From assembly GCF_900115225.1 (NCBI RefSeq), contig NZ_FOVR01000010.1, positions 146,982-210,981 of the forward strand: 64,000 nt of DNA, read 5' to 3'. The DNA is from Cohaesibacter marisflavi (GTDB lineage Bacteria > Pseudomonadota > Alphaproteobacteria > Rhizobiales > Cohaesibacteraceae). The position numbers and the translations under genes are program-made. Under the pieces are notes generated by a model, which did no database searches, was not told where the DNA came from, and saw nothing but the letters and a program-made list of their open reading frames with translations. This document shows positions 27,632 through 35,344 of the stretch, one piece after another; position 1 is the stretch's first letter; every line of letters begins with the position of its first letter.

Positions 27632-28162
27632 ATGGCAGCCCCAAGTTCATACCAAGGCCCTCGCGCTGAACATAAAGGTCAGCAGAGCGTGTCGCAGGAT
27701 GCTCATATTGCTTTCGAGAAGGCCTATTCTCAGACAACGGTAGGCGATATCCTCGAGGAAAAGGATGGTGCTTTATTTTCTGTGACTGTCAGCTCCAGTC
27801 TTGCTTCTGTAATCGCTGAACTCCACACCCACAAGATCGGTAACCTGCCGGTGATTGACCCTAATGCGGGATTGGTCGGTGTGATTTCCGAGCGCGATAT
27901 CATCCGCGCAACCGGCGAATTCGGAGAAGAGGCGTTGTCTCGTCCGGTTCGCGATTTCATGACTGCCAATCCGCAAACCTGCTCTCAGGAAGACAAGGTC
28001 GGCGATGTCATGATCCGCATGACCGAAGGGCGCTTCCGGCATATGCCTGTTGTCGACAATGATGTGCTTGAAGGCGTCATCTCCATTCGTGATATCGTCA
28101 TTCATCGCGTCAAGGAAGTGGAGTTCGAGACCCTGCGTCTTAAACAGCTCATGGTTGGCTGA
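27632..28162 (+). CDS. CBS-domain protein
   Basis: A 176-residue protein with an N-terminal tail and two CBS motifs (about 45-105 and 115-172): KIGNLPVIDPNAGLVGVISE with ERDIIRA, and FRHMPVVDNDVLEGVISIRD. Such stand-alone CBS pairs bind adenine nucleotides and act as energy or redox sensors, but the partner is unknown. The start follows a GGAGAG site; the open frame extends 33 codons upstream without a better start. It has no operon partner and is flanked by gaps of 240 and 99 bases. Confidence 0.8.
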   Translation: MAAPSSYQGPRAEHKGQQSVSQDAHIAFEKAYSQTTVGDILEEKDGALFSVTVSSSLASVIAELHTHKIGNLPVIDPNAGLVGVISERDIIRATGEFGEEALSRPVRDFMTANPQTCSQEDKVGDVMIRMTEGRFRHMPVVDNDVLEGVISIRDIVIHRVKEVEFETLRLKQLMVG

Positions 28163-28261
28163 TCTATCATAACGCCAAGCATCTCTGGCGCCGATTGCGC
28201 CGGAGATGTGATCTGATCCTTGCGCCATTCCGTATCTCTGAGCAAAGGAGAATGATACGGC

Positions 28262-29020
28262 ATGAGCAATCAGCTTGAAAACTACCAGCGGGTCTGGATC
28301 ATCGGGGCTAGCTCTGGCATGGGCGCTGCTTTGGCAGAGATGCTGGCTCAGCGCGGCAAAGAGGTGATTGTCAGCGCGCGGCGCGCTGAGAAGCTCGAAG
28401 CGCTTGCCCAGCGCTCCAGTCTGATTACGCCTCTGCCTCTTGATGTGGAGGCCCCGGATGCGGTAGCTGAAGCGGTATCCAGCCTTCAGACTGCGGGCTC
28501 TCTTCCCGATCTTACCATCTATTGTGCTGCGATTTACGAGCCGGGCGGGATGGCCCAGCTTGATCCTGAAAAAGCAAGGCAGCATATTGGCGTCAATTAT
28601 CTGGGCGCTGTGTCTGTTCTGTCGGCTCTTTTCCCGAAATTGAAGGAAAAAGGCTCAGGGTCGATCGCCATTGTGTCGTCTCTCACCTCTTATTGTGGTT
28701 TGCCGATGGCTGCGCTTTATGGTCCGACGAAGGCGGCGCTTGCCAGCCTGTGCGAGACGATCAAGCCGGAGTTCGATCAGGCCGGCCTGCAGCTTCAGCT
28801 CATCAATCCCGGCTTTGTCGATACGCCTCTTACGGAGAAAAACAGCTTTCCCATGCCGTTTATCCTCTCGCGAGAAGAGGCTGCTCAGCGTATTCTCAAG
28901 GGGCTTGAGCGCTCAGCCTTTGAAATTGCCTTTCCAACACGCATGGCGGTTGCGCTCGGTCTGTTGCGCAGGCTTCCCTATGGTTTGTATTTCCGCTTGA
29001 TGAGGAGGATGCTTCGATGA
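28262..29020 (+). CDS. Short-chain dehydrogenase/reductase
   Basis: A 252-residue classical SDR. The cofactor loop is GASSGMGAAL (residues about 15-24), and the RRAEKL that follows strand 2 suggests NADP(H). The catalytic Ser lies in IVSSLTSYCGL, with Tyr and Lys in YGPTKAALASL. The substrate is unknown. It overlaps the SnoaL-like gene by 4 bases (ATGA). The pair sits beside the Cfa/amine oxidase/ECF sigma block, and a TGATCC lies 42 bases before the ATG, so membership of the same stress regulon is possible but unproven. Confidence 0.85.
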   Translation: MSNQLENYQRVWIIGASSGMGAALAEMLAQRGKEVIVSARRAEKLEALAQRSSLITPLPLDVEAPDAVAEAVSSLQTAGSLPDLTIYCAAIYEPGGMAQLDPEKARQHIGVNYLGAVSVLSALFPKLKEKGSGSIAIVSSLTSYCGLPMAALYGPTKAALASLCETIKPEFDQAGLQLQLINPGFVDTPLTEKNSFPMPFILSREEAAQRILKGLERSAFEIAFPTRMAVALGLLRRLPYGLYFRLMRRMLR

Positions 29021-29463
29021 GTGTTCCCACAGAACAAAGAGCAGAGGTGGCGCGCCTTTATGCGCAATATTTCGAGACCCTCAGCCCAGAATCCGCAAAG
29101 GATGCGCAGGCTCTGATCAGTGATGATGTGCATTTCATCGATCCGTTCAACGATGTCAAAGGCAGAGAGAATTTCCAGCGGGTTGTCGACAAGATGTTCG
29201 AGGATGTGAAAGATCCCTGTTTTCAGATTCTGGATCTGGCATGGTCGGATGCTGCGGATCTTTGCCTCATGCGCTGGGATTTCTCATGCACGGCGCCGGT
29301 GATCGGGTTCTGGACAGTGCGCGGAGTGAGTGAAATTCGGTTCAATGATCAAAACCAGATTTGTGCTCATTATGACTATTGGGATGCGAGCAGACACTTT
29401 TATGCGCGCTTGCCGGTGATTGGCTGGATGATCCGCAAAATCCAGAAGAAGGCCAGTATCTAG
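29017..29463 (+). CDS. SnoaL/NTF2-like protein
   Basis: A 148-residue protein with the NTF2/SnoaL-like cone fold pattern: an N-terminal helix, then DDVHFIDPFNDVKGRENFQR, a Trp-rich strand (MRWDFSCTAPVIGFWTVRGV) and a HYDYWDASRHFYARLPVIGW ending. Related proteins occur next to SDR and Cfa-type genes in other proteobacteria. The function is unknown; an isomerase or binding role with the preceding SDR is inference. It overlaps that SDR gene by 4 bases and is followed by a terminator. Confidence 0.75.
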   Translation: MSVPTEQRAEVARLYAQYFETLSPESAKDAQALISDDVHFIDPFNDVKGRENFQRVVDKMFEDVKDPCFQILDLAWSDAADLCLMRWDFSCTAPVIGFWTVRGVSEIRFNDQNQICAHYDYWDASRHFYARLPVIGWMIRKIQKKASI

Positions 29464-29512
29464 GGGGCAGGCAGGGCAGCCGCCTGATCCGATGACTGTT
29501 GCTGCATATGGA

Positions 29513-29550
29513 AAAAGGCATGTCCAATTGAGGGGCATGCCTTTTGTTTT
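29513..29550 (+). terminator. Terminator after the SDR/SnoaL pair
   Basis: A 10-bp AAAAGGCATG/CATGCCTTTT stem (29513-29522 with 29536-29545) is followed by GTTTTT. It lies 49 bases past the stop codon. Confidence 0.8.
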
Positions 29551-29612
29551 TCGGGCCTTTTGTTTTCCCGTCAGTTTGCGACAGTGCAGCTTCTTCCGAA
29601 GAGGGCTTAATA

Positions 29613-30869
29613 TTATGCGGGTCGTTCGTAGCAATAATGGCCCACATTGATGGTGTTATTGGCGAACCCTGCCTCACAATAGGCGAGATAGAACAGCCAC
29701 ATACGTTTGAAACGTTCGTCATAGCCGAGTTTGGAGATCTGCGGCCACTGCGCCAGAAATGCCTTGCTCCAGCGCGCCAGAGTCTTGGCATAATCCTGCG
29801 TGAATGTTTCCCTGAAGACCGGAATGAGGCCTGCCTTTTTGGCGTGGTCATCCAGATGAACTTCCGTGGGCAACATGCCTCCGGGAAAGATGAAGGTCTG
29901 GATAAAGTCTGCGCCGCTGCGATATTTTTCAAAACCATTTTCGTCGATGGTGATCGCTTGCAGCGCGGCTCTTCCGCCCGGACGCAGATTGTCGTGCAGA
30001 TGCTTGAAATAGACCGGCCAGTGCTCTTCGCCGACGGCCTCGATCATTTCGATGGAGGCGATGGCGTCATATTGTCCGGTCTCGTGGCGATAGTCGCGCA
30101 AGTGGAAGCGGGCAAGGTTGTCAAAGCCTTTGGATTTGGCCCTGTTAATCGAATAGTCGAGTTGCTCGGTTGAGAGGGTCAAGCCTTCCACCTTGCAGCC
30201 GATAGTGGCTGCGCGTTCTGCAAAGGCCCCCCAGCCACAGCCGATTTCGAGAATGGTGTCTCCGGGGCGAGCATTGCTCAATTGTAGCACCCGATCCAGT
30301 TTGCGCAGCTGGGCCTGTTCCAGCGCCTCATGCTCTTCGGTCTTGTAGGCAGAGGAATAGGTCATCGTGGGATCAAGCCACAATCGGTAGAAATCGTTGC
30401 CCAGATCATAGTGGAACGAGATATTCTTGCGGCTGCCCTTGATGCTGTTGGCTCGGGCCAGGTGTTTGAGATGGGCGATCCAGCGGGCGACCTTGCCATG
30501 GGAATAGAGTTTCTCATATGTGGCGCGGTTCCTCAGGCACAGATCAAACAATCTTGCCAGATTGTCGCAGCTCCAGTGAGCCGAAATGAAGCTTTCCGCG
30601 ACCCCAAGCATGCCGCGAGTGACAATGCTCCAGAGCGTTCGATTGTTGTGAATCTGGACCTGTACGATTGGCTCTTTCTCATTGCCTGACCCGAATAGGA
30701 GCTTGCCGCCTGAAGGCAGGATAAACTCGACATGGCCATAGTGCAGGCCTGAAAAAATGGGACTGAGGAAGCGGTGCCAGAGGCGCCCTTGCATCGTAGG
30801 CACCACGGACCCTGCCATGGAGCCAGACCGATCAAATTCCGCATGCGTTAGATTCTTCTGCAAACTCAT
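29613..30869 (-). CDS. Cyclopropane-fatty-acyl-phospholipid synthase-type methyltransferase
   Basis: A 418-residue SAM-dependent methyltransferase of the Cfa family, which modifies double bonds of membrane phospholipid acyl chains. The N-terminal lipid-binding region is present. The SAM motif is LEIGCGWGAFAERAA, preceded by NISFHYDLGNDFYRLWLDPT and MTYSSAYK and followed by ASIEMIEAVGEEHWPVYF, all Cfa hallmarks. It is the last gene of the amine oxidase-DUF1365-Cfa operon and overlaps DUF1365 by 4 bases. In Rhodobacter sphaeroides a homologue (cfaA) belongs to the singlet-oxygen (RpoE) regulon. Confidence 0.92.
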   Translation of the reverse strand: MSLQKNLTHAEFDRSGSMAGSVVPTMQGRLWHRFLSPIFSGLHYGHVEFILPSGGKLLFGSGNEKEPIVQVQIHNNRTLWSIVTRGMLGVAESFISAHWSCDNLARLFDLCLRNRATYEKLYSHGKVARWIAHLKHLARANSIKGSRKNISFHYDLGNDFYRLWLDPTMTYSSAYKTEEHEALEQAQLRKLDRVLQLSNARPGDTILEIGCGWGAFAERAATIGCKVEGLTLSTEQLDYSINRAKSKGFDNLARFHLRDYRHETGQYDAIASIEMIEAVGEEHWPVYFKHLHDNLRPGGRAALQAITIDENGFEKYRSGADFIQTFIFPGGMLPTEVHLDDHAKKAGLIPVFRETFTQDYAKTLARWSKAFLAQWPQISKLGYDERFKRMWLFYLAYCEAGFANNTINVGHYCYERPA

Positions 30870-31717
30870 TGATGCAATCCTTTACCAAGTCTGGAGCGGT
30901 GAAGGCTTGAAACTTGCTCGGACGGCACGGGCGGTCGTTTGTGAAAAGGCGCGCCCTTGCGCCATAATTTCAAGGCTTCAAGATGTATGGCTGCGAGGAT
31001 TTTCCATCCGCTCTGGATCAGCCTAACAAAAGTTAATGTTAGATTTCTAGTGGTGAAGGCCTTTTTTTGTGCGGTAAAGGAGGCCATCAGAGAAGAGGGT
31101 TGCTGGCCGCTCAATGTGATTTGGTAGGACAGTTTTTCGTGCGGTAAGCGAATTGAGAAATTGTACTTTCCTTCAATATCCAGAAAAGGTGATACGTAGA
31201 ATATCTTTTTCCCCTCATGGCGCAGCCTTTGGCCTTGTGACAAATTGCGCTCCTCATTGGTGAGAGCATAGATATAGTGAAAGCGTTCTCCGAATGTATT
31301 GCTGACCTGATAGAGGATCGCCTTGAGGTTGTTCTCCTGATCGCAACAGAAAAAGAGTGTTAGTGGATTGAAGCTGCGTCCCAGAACTCTTGGAAAGGTC
31401 AGCGCAGTAAAGCGGGTGGGGCGGTTAGCTTCCTCTGAGAATTCGCCAGAAGCTTCCACCAGATGCTCAAGATAGTCTTGCAGACTGTCGAATCCGGGTC
31501 CGATATAGTCCGCCTCATGAAAGCTGATGAGGTTAAAGTGGTTGACGGAAAAGAGGCGCGAACGTTGGTTTATCTCGTCAAGCTTGTCGAGCGGCAGGAG
31601 CATTGAGGTCACCCTGTAGGCAAGGCGATGTTCCACTGCGCCGCTGCGCACATGGCTGACGATGCCTTCATAAAGACAGGCATCAGGGGCAAAGGTGAGG
31701 GCTTCGTTGTTCATCAT
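30866..31717 (-). CDS. DUF1365 family protein
   Basis: A 283-residue cytosolic protein of the DUF1365 family, almost always linked to an FAD amine oxidase and a Cfa-like methyltransferase. Family segments include RVTSMLLPLDKLDEI, FGRSFNPLTLFFC-type residues (VLGRSFNPLTLFFCCDQENN) and KIFYVSPFLDIEGKYNFSI. The ATG at 31717 overlaps the amine oxidase stop (ATGA); the open frame extends 68 codons upstream inside that gene and is rejected. The reaction is unknown; the operon suggests unusual fatty-acid modification. Confidence 0.85.
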   Translation of the reverse strand: MMNNEALTFAPDACLYEGIVSHVRSGAVEHRLAYRVTSMLLPLDKLDEINQRSRLFSVNHFNLISFHEADYIGPGFDSLQDYLEHLVEASGEFSEEANRPTRFTALTFPRVLGRSFNPLTLFFCCDQENNLKAILYQVSNTFGERFHYIYALTNEERNLSQGQRLRHEGKKIFYVSPFLDIEGKYNFSIRLPHEKLSYQITLSGQQPSSLMASFTAQKKAFTTRNLTLTFVRLIQSGWKILAAIHLEALKLWRKGAPFHKRPPVPSEQVSSLHRSRLGKGLHQ

Positions 31718-33108
31718 TTTGCTAAAGCCAAAAGCTCTGCCTTGTCGCCTTTGCCAAGTGTCCGTGCTGTTCTTGCTTTTGGTGGAGCAACAAAGATCCG
31801 GTTTGAAGGATCTTCTAGCGTCCATGGTCGCGGTACGCCGCCGAGCTGCTCCGCAACCGCAAGGCCAGCCTGAATGCCATCCTCGTGGAAACCATAACCG
31901 AAATAGGCCCCGCAGAACCATGTCCGTCGAATGCCCTGAAGTGCCCAGAGTTTATTCTGGGCTTTAATTGCCTGCATTGAGAAGACAGGATGATGATAAA
32001 GCTGCGAACGCAGAACGGTGCCTTCTGCCGGTTGCTCAATCGGGTTGAGCGTAACAAATAGATCGTCCTTGCAGGCCAACGGCTGAAGCTTGTTCATCCA
32101 ATAGGTCACACAGAGCCGCGGATCGCTTGCTTCGCCTTGCTCGCCAGCGCCGCTATCCTGAATATAGTTCCAGCTTGCCCAGGCCGCTCGGCGACGTGGC
32201 ATCAAGGCTGGATCCTTGTGCAGGATCGCCAGATTTTTGTGATAAGGAATGGCCTCCAGCGTGGTGCGTTCGGCTTCATCCATATCGCCGCCACTGGCAC
32301 CAAGGATCTGCAAGGCCTGATCGGCATGGCAGGCAAGCACCACATGGTCATAGCGCTTTTCAAGGCCCTGACGGGTGCGGATCGTCACGGAGCCGGGGCG
32401 TCGCTCCAGCGCGGTGATGGATTGATTGAGATGGATATCGCCTGATACAAGGCTGGCGATCTTCTCGACATAGCGTTTCGAGCCGCCGGGAATGGTGCGC
32501 CATTGCGGACGATTGCGGAATTGCACCAGCCCGTGGTTGATCGAAAAGCGCATGAAGGCTTCGAAGGGAAACTTCATCATTTCTTCTGACGGAATGCACC
32601 AGATGGCGGCGCCCATTGGCACCAGATGATCATGGATGAAGGCATCAGAGTAATTGTTGGCCTTTAGATAGTCTTCCAACGTCATGGATTGGGCCAGAGC
32701 GGTTTCGATATCACGAGGGGCCTCCATATAAAAGCGCCTGATATCTGTCAGCATTTTCAAGAAGCGCGGATTGAGAGCGTTGGAAGGTTTGGCGAAGAGG
32801 CCCTTTAAGCCCTGTCCGCTATATTCCTGATCGCTATCGCGCAAGGACGCGGAGAAGGACATGTCAGATAGCGCAGTGTCGACTTCGAGATGGTCAAACA
32901 GTCGGGTCAGGTTCGGATAGGTGCGCTCGTTATAAACGATAAAACCGGTATCCACATCAATCGGGCCAGTGGATGTTTCCACGGTCTGCGTATTGGCATG
33001 CCCACCCAGACGATCGTCTTTTTCAAAAATATCGACCCTATGATTCTTCGAGAGAAGCCAGGCTGCCGAAAGTCCTGAAATACCTGATCCGATAACTGCT
33101 ATCTGCAT
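31714..33108 (-). CDS. FAD-dependent amine oxidase-like protein
   Basis: A 464-residue flavoprotein with the N-terminal dinucleotide fold IAVIGSGISGLSAAWLLS and the ribose-binding FEKDDRLGGHANTQTV, followed by DVDTGFIVYNERTYPNL. The C-terminus has the FAD-contacting GAYFGYGFHEDGIQAGLAVA. This subgroup (NAD/FAD-binding protein) is the usual first gene with DUF1365 and Cfa. A desaturase/oxidase role on acyl chains is inferred. The promoter region has a TGATCC -35 element of the ECF11 type. Confidence 0.88.
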   Translation of the reverse strand: MQIAVIGSGISGLSAAWLLSKNHRVDIFEKDDRLGGHANTQTVETSTGPIDVDTGFIVYNERTYPNLTRLFDHLEVDTALSDMSFSASLRDSDQEYSGQGLKGLFAKPSNALNPRFLKMLTDIRRFYMEAPRDIETALAQSMTLEDYLKANNYSDAFIHDHLVPMGAAIWCIPSEEMMKFPFEAFMRFSINHGLVQFRNRPQWRTIPGGSKRYVEKIASLVSGDIHLNQSITALERRPGSVTIRTRQGLEKRYDHVVLACHADQALQILGASGGDMDEAERTTLEAIPYHKNLAILHKDPALMPRRRAAWASWNYIQDSGAGEQGEASDPRLCVTYWMNKLQPLACKDDLFVTLNPIEQPAEGTVLRSQLYHHPVFSMQAIKAQNKLWALQGIRRTWFCGAYFGYGFHEDGIQAGLAVAEQLGGVPRPWTLEDPSNRIFVAPPKARTARTLGKGDKAELLALAK

Positions 33109-33131
33109 TGTAAACTCCGCGGTTTTTCAAC

Positions 33132-33160
33132 TTATTCGTTTTATCCGAGGCAATGGATCA
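33132..33160 (-). promoter_or_regulatory. Putative ECF11 (RpoE-type) promoter for the amine oxidase operon
   Basis: On the minus strand TGATCC (33155-33160) is followed 17 bases later by GAATAA (33132-33137). TGATCC is the -35 recognised by the singlet-oxygen sigma factor RpoE of Rhodobacter. The start codon lies 23 bases further on. The divergent sigma gene has the same -35 at a comparable place. Confidence 0.55.
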
Positions 33161-33224
33161 CTTTCTAAAGTCAGAGTTTTTCTATCTTACAAAATTTTTT
33201 TTGCCTTCGGGCTCGCACTTTTTG

Positions 33225-33253
33225 TGATCCGCCTTTGTACTTACCCAGTAAAA
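33225..33253 (+). promoter_or_regulatory. Putative autoregulated ECF11 promoter of rpoE-chrR
   Basis: TGATCC (33225-33230) is followed 17 bases later by GTAAAA (33248-33253). It lies 80 bases before the sigma factor start. Autoregulation through TGATCC-type promoters is known for RpoE-ChrR systems. Confidence 0.55.
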
Positions 33254-33333
33254 GGTCATGAACGCATTTTGGGATGGATTTGATGATGACAATGGTGCAA
33301 GCTCTCTCGAAAAGATCGAAGGGAGGCGGGTGT

Positions 33334-33888
33334 ATGACCGCTGGCCAACTCAGTGCCATGCTTGTTGCGTTGGGTGAACATCATGATCGCGGTGCCTTTC
33401 GGCAGCTGTTCGATCATTTTGCGCCGCGCTTGAAGAGTTTTTACCTTAAAGCGGGAACGAATCCGCAGATGGCTGAAGAGCTGGTGCAGGAGACCTTCAC
33501 GCAGATCTGGCGTAAAGCGCATTTATATAGGCCTGATAAGGCCGCAGCTTCGACCTGGATCTTCACCATCGCCCGAAATCAGCGCATTGATCGCCTTCGC
33601 TCTGAAAAGAGCTTTGTTTACAAGGATGAGGATTTCTTTGCTTCCAAGCTGGTGTCTGATGAAGAGCAGACTACAGAGGTTCATCGCAATGAACTGGTGG
33701 AGCGGGTTTCCAAGGCCATGGCCCTGTTGCCCAGCAATCAGGCCGAGATTGTGAGCATGGCCTTTTATGACGAAGCGACCCATGCAGAAATTGCCCAGAA
33801 ACTGTCATTGCCCTTGGGGACTGTCAAATCCCGCATGCGGCTGGCATTTGGGCGCTTGAGAAATATTTTGTCGGAGGTGGAAGCATGA
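33334..33888 (+). CDS. rpoE: ECF sigma factor, RpoE/ECF11 type
   Basis: A 184-residue extracytoplasmic-function sigma factor. Region 2 covers about residues 20-90 (FRQLFDHFAPRLKSFYL, EELVQETFTQIWRKA) and region 4 about 125-180 (LPSNQAEIVSMAFYDEATH, then LSLPLGTVKSRMRLAFGRLR). I chose the ATG at 33334 because GGGAGG lies 7 bases upstream; several in-frame ATGs from 33274 lack such a site. It overlaps chrR by 4 bases, and the ChrR partner places it in ECF11, the group of Rhodobacter RpoE that answers singlet oxygen. Confidence 0.9.
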   Translation: MTAGQLSAMLVALGEHHDRGAFRQLFDHFAPRLKSFYLKAGTNPQMAEELVQETFTQIWRKAHLYRPDKAAASTWIFTIARNQRIDRLRSEKSFVYKDEDFFASKLVSDEEQTTEVHRNELVERVSKAMALLPSNQAEIVSMAFYDEATHAEIAQKLSLPLGTVKSRMRLAFGRLRNILSEVEA

Positions 33889-34571
33889 TTCACCATCATT
33901 TGAGCGACGAAATGATACTGGCCTATGCTGCTGGCAGCCTTTCTGCCGGGCAGGCAATGGTGGTGGCTTGTCATCTGGACATTTGCCCCGCCTGTGCTGC
34001 AAGGGTGGCAGAAGCTGAAGTGATCGGTGGCGCTCTGATCGCTGATGTCGAAGAGACCGCTGTATCTGATGACCTGTTTAACCAGATTTTGGTGGATGTG
34101 GATGAAGCTCAAAGCTTCCCTGAGCCCGAGCGCACTGGTGCGTCAGCATCAGGTGATCTGTCTTCATCGTCCTATCTTGACGGGCGCTATGTGCCCCGCC
34201 TGCTGGCCAATATGATCGGTGATGACTTTGCTGCTGTGCGTTGGCGCACTGTGGGGCCGGGTATCAGACAATTCGTCTTGCCGGTGCCTTCATCGGAAGG
34301 GGAGAAGGTACGCCTTCTCAAACTCTCGCCGGGGTTTGTTACGCCCGATCACAGTCATCACGGCAGTGAATTGACCCTTGTGCTGAAGGGCTCCTTTTCT
34401 GACGATACGGGCCGGTATCGGGTTGGGGATATTCAGGATGCCGAAGAGGACATGCATCATCAGCCGATGGCCGATACTGAAGAGGACTGCATCTGTCTGG
34501 TTTGCACCGATGCGCCCTTGGAATTCAAGGGTGTGATCACGCGGCTGTTGCAGCCGATTATCGGTATCTGA
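33885..34571 (+). CDS. chrR: Zinc-binding anti-sigma factor ChrR
   Basis: ChrR holds RpoE inactive until singlet oxygen or organic hydroperoxide triggers its loss. The 228-residue product has the N-terminal zinc anti-sigma domain with H5, H30, C34 and C37, matching the four ligands of Rhodobacter ChrR (H6, H31, C35, C38). The C-terminal cupin domain has H156, H158, E162 and H192, spaced exactly like Rhodobacter H141, H143, E147 and H177, plus C202 and C204. All known functional residues are thus kept. It overlaps rpoE and the downstream SDR gene. Confidence 0.95.
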   Translation: MIHHHLSDEMILAYAAGSLSAGQAMVVACHLDICPACAARVAEAEVIGGALIADVEETAVSDDLFNQILVDVDEAQSFPEPERTGASASGDLSSSSYLDGRYVPRLLANMIGDDFAAVRWRTVGPGIRQFVLPVPSSEGEKVRLLKLSPGFVTPDHSHHGSELTLVLKGSFSDDTGRYRVGDIQDAEEDMHHQPMADTEEDCICLVCTDAPLEFKGVITRLLQPIIGI

Positions 34572-35344
34572 TGGCGGTCAACTCCGTGCCTGAGGCTCTC
34601 ATGAAAGACAAGGTCGAGCGTATCGCCGTGATTGGTGCCACGGGTAGCATCGGGGCTGCTTTGTCGGATAATCTTATGGAACTTTTTCCTTCGGCGACGC
34701 TGCTTGCAGTCGGGCGCAGCGTACCTTCAAGGGAGGAGAATGCGGGCCATAAGGCTCCGGTTTGCATTGGAGGCTTCGATCTACTTGAAGAGGAAAGCAT
34801 TCACACTGTCTGCTCTCAAATCGTAGCCGATGGAATGCCCGATCTCGTCTTTGTCGCAACGGGGATTCTGCATGACGGCGATGCCTTTCCCGAGCGATCG
34901 ATCAAGGATCTCAATAGGCAATCGATGCAGCATCTGCTGGCTGTCAATCTGGTCGGGCCAAGCCTCATCATGAAGCATCTTCTGCCTCATGTGCCGCGCA
35001 AGGGCGCTTTCCGTATGGGGCTTTTGAGTGCGCGGGTCGGCTCGATATCGGACAATCAGCTTGGTGGCTGGTATAGCTATCGCACGTCCAAGGCTGGCCT
35101 TAACATGATGATCAAGGGAGCGGCAATCGAGCTCAAGCGGCGCAATCGGGATGCCATTCTGGTTGGCCTGCATCCGGGCACGGTTGAGAGTGCCTTGTCC
35201 CAACCCTTTCAACGGAATGTTCCCCCACAAAAGCTTTTCACGCCAGAGCATGCGTCCCGCTGTCTGGTGGAGGTTTTGCTATCGCGAAGCCCTGATCAGT
35301 CCGGCCTGTGCTTTGACTGGGCGGGCAAGGAGATTGAACCGTGA
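34571..35344 (+). CDS. SDR-family oxidoreductase in the rpoE-chrR operon
   Basis: A 257-residue short-chain dehydrogenase of the CsgA-like type. The N-terminal cofactor loop is IGATGSIGAAL, the active site has Ser in LLSARVGSI and Tyr/Lys in YSYRTSKAGLNMMIKGAA. Its ATG shares the A of the chrR TGA stop, so translation is coupled. Downstream it overlaps phrB by 4 bases. SDRs occupy this place in several ECF11 operons; the substrate is unknown. Confidence 0.85.
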   Translation: MAVNSVPEALMKDKVERIAVIGATGSIGAALSDNLMELFPSATLLAVGRSVPSREENAGHKAPVCIGGFDLLEEESIHTVCSQIVADGMPDLVFVATGILHDGDAFPERSIKDLNRQSMQHLLAVNLVGPSLIMKHLLPHVPRKGAFRMGLLSARVGSISDNQLGGWYSYRTSKAGLNMMIKGAAIELKRRNRDAILVGLHPGTVESALSQPFQRNVPPQKLFTPEHASRCLVEVLLSRSPDQSGLCFDWAGKEIEP

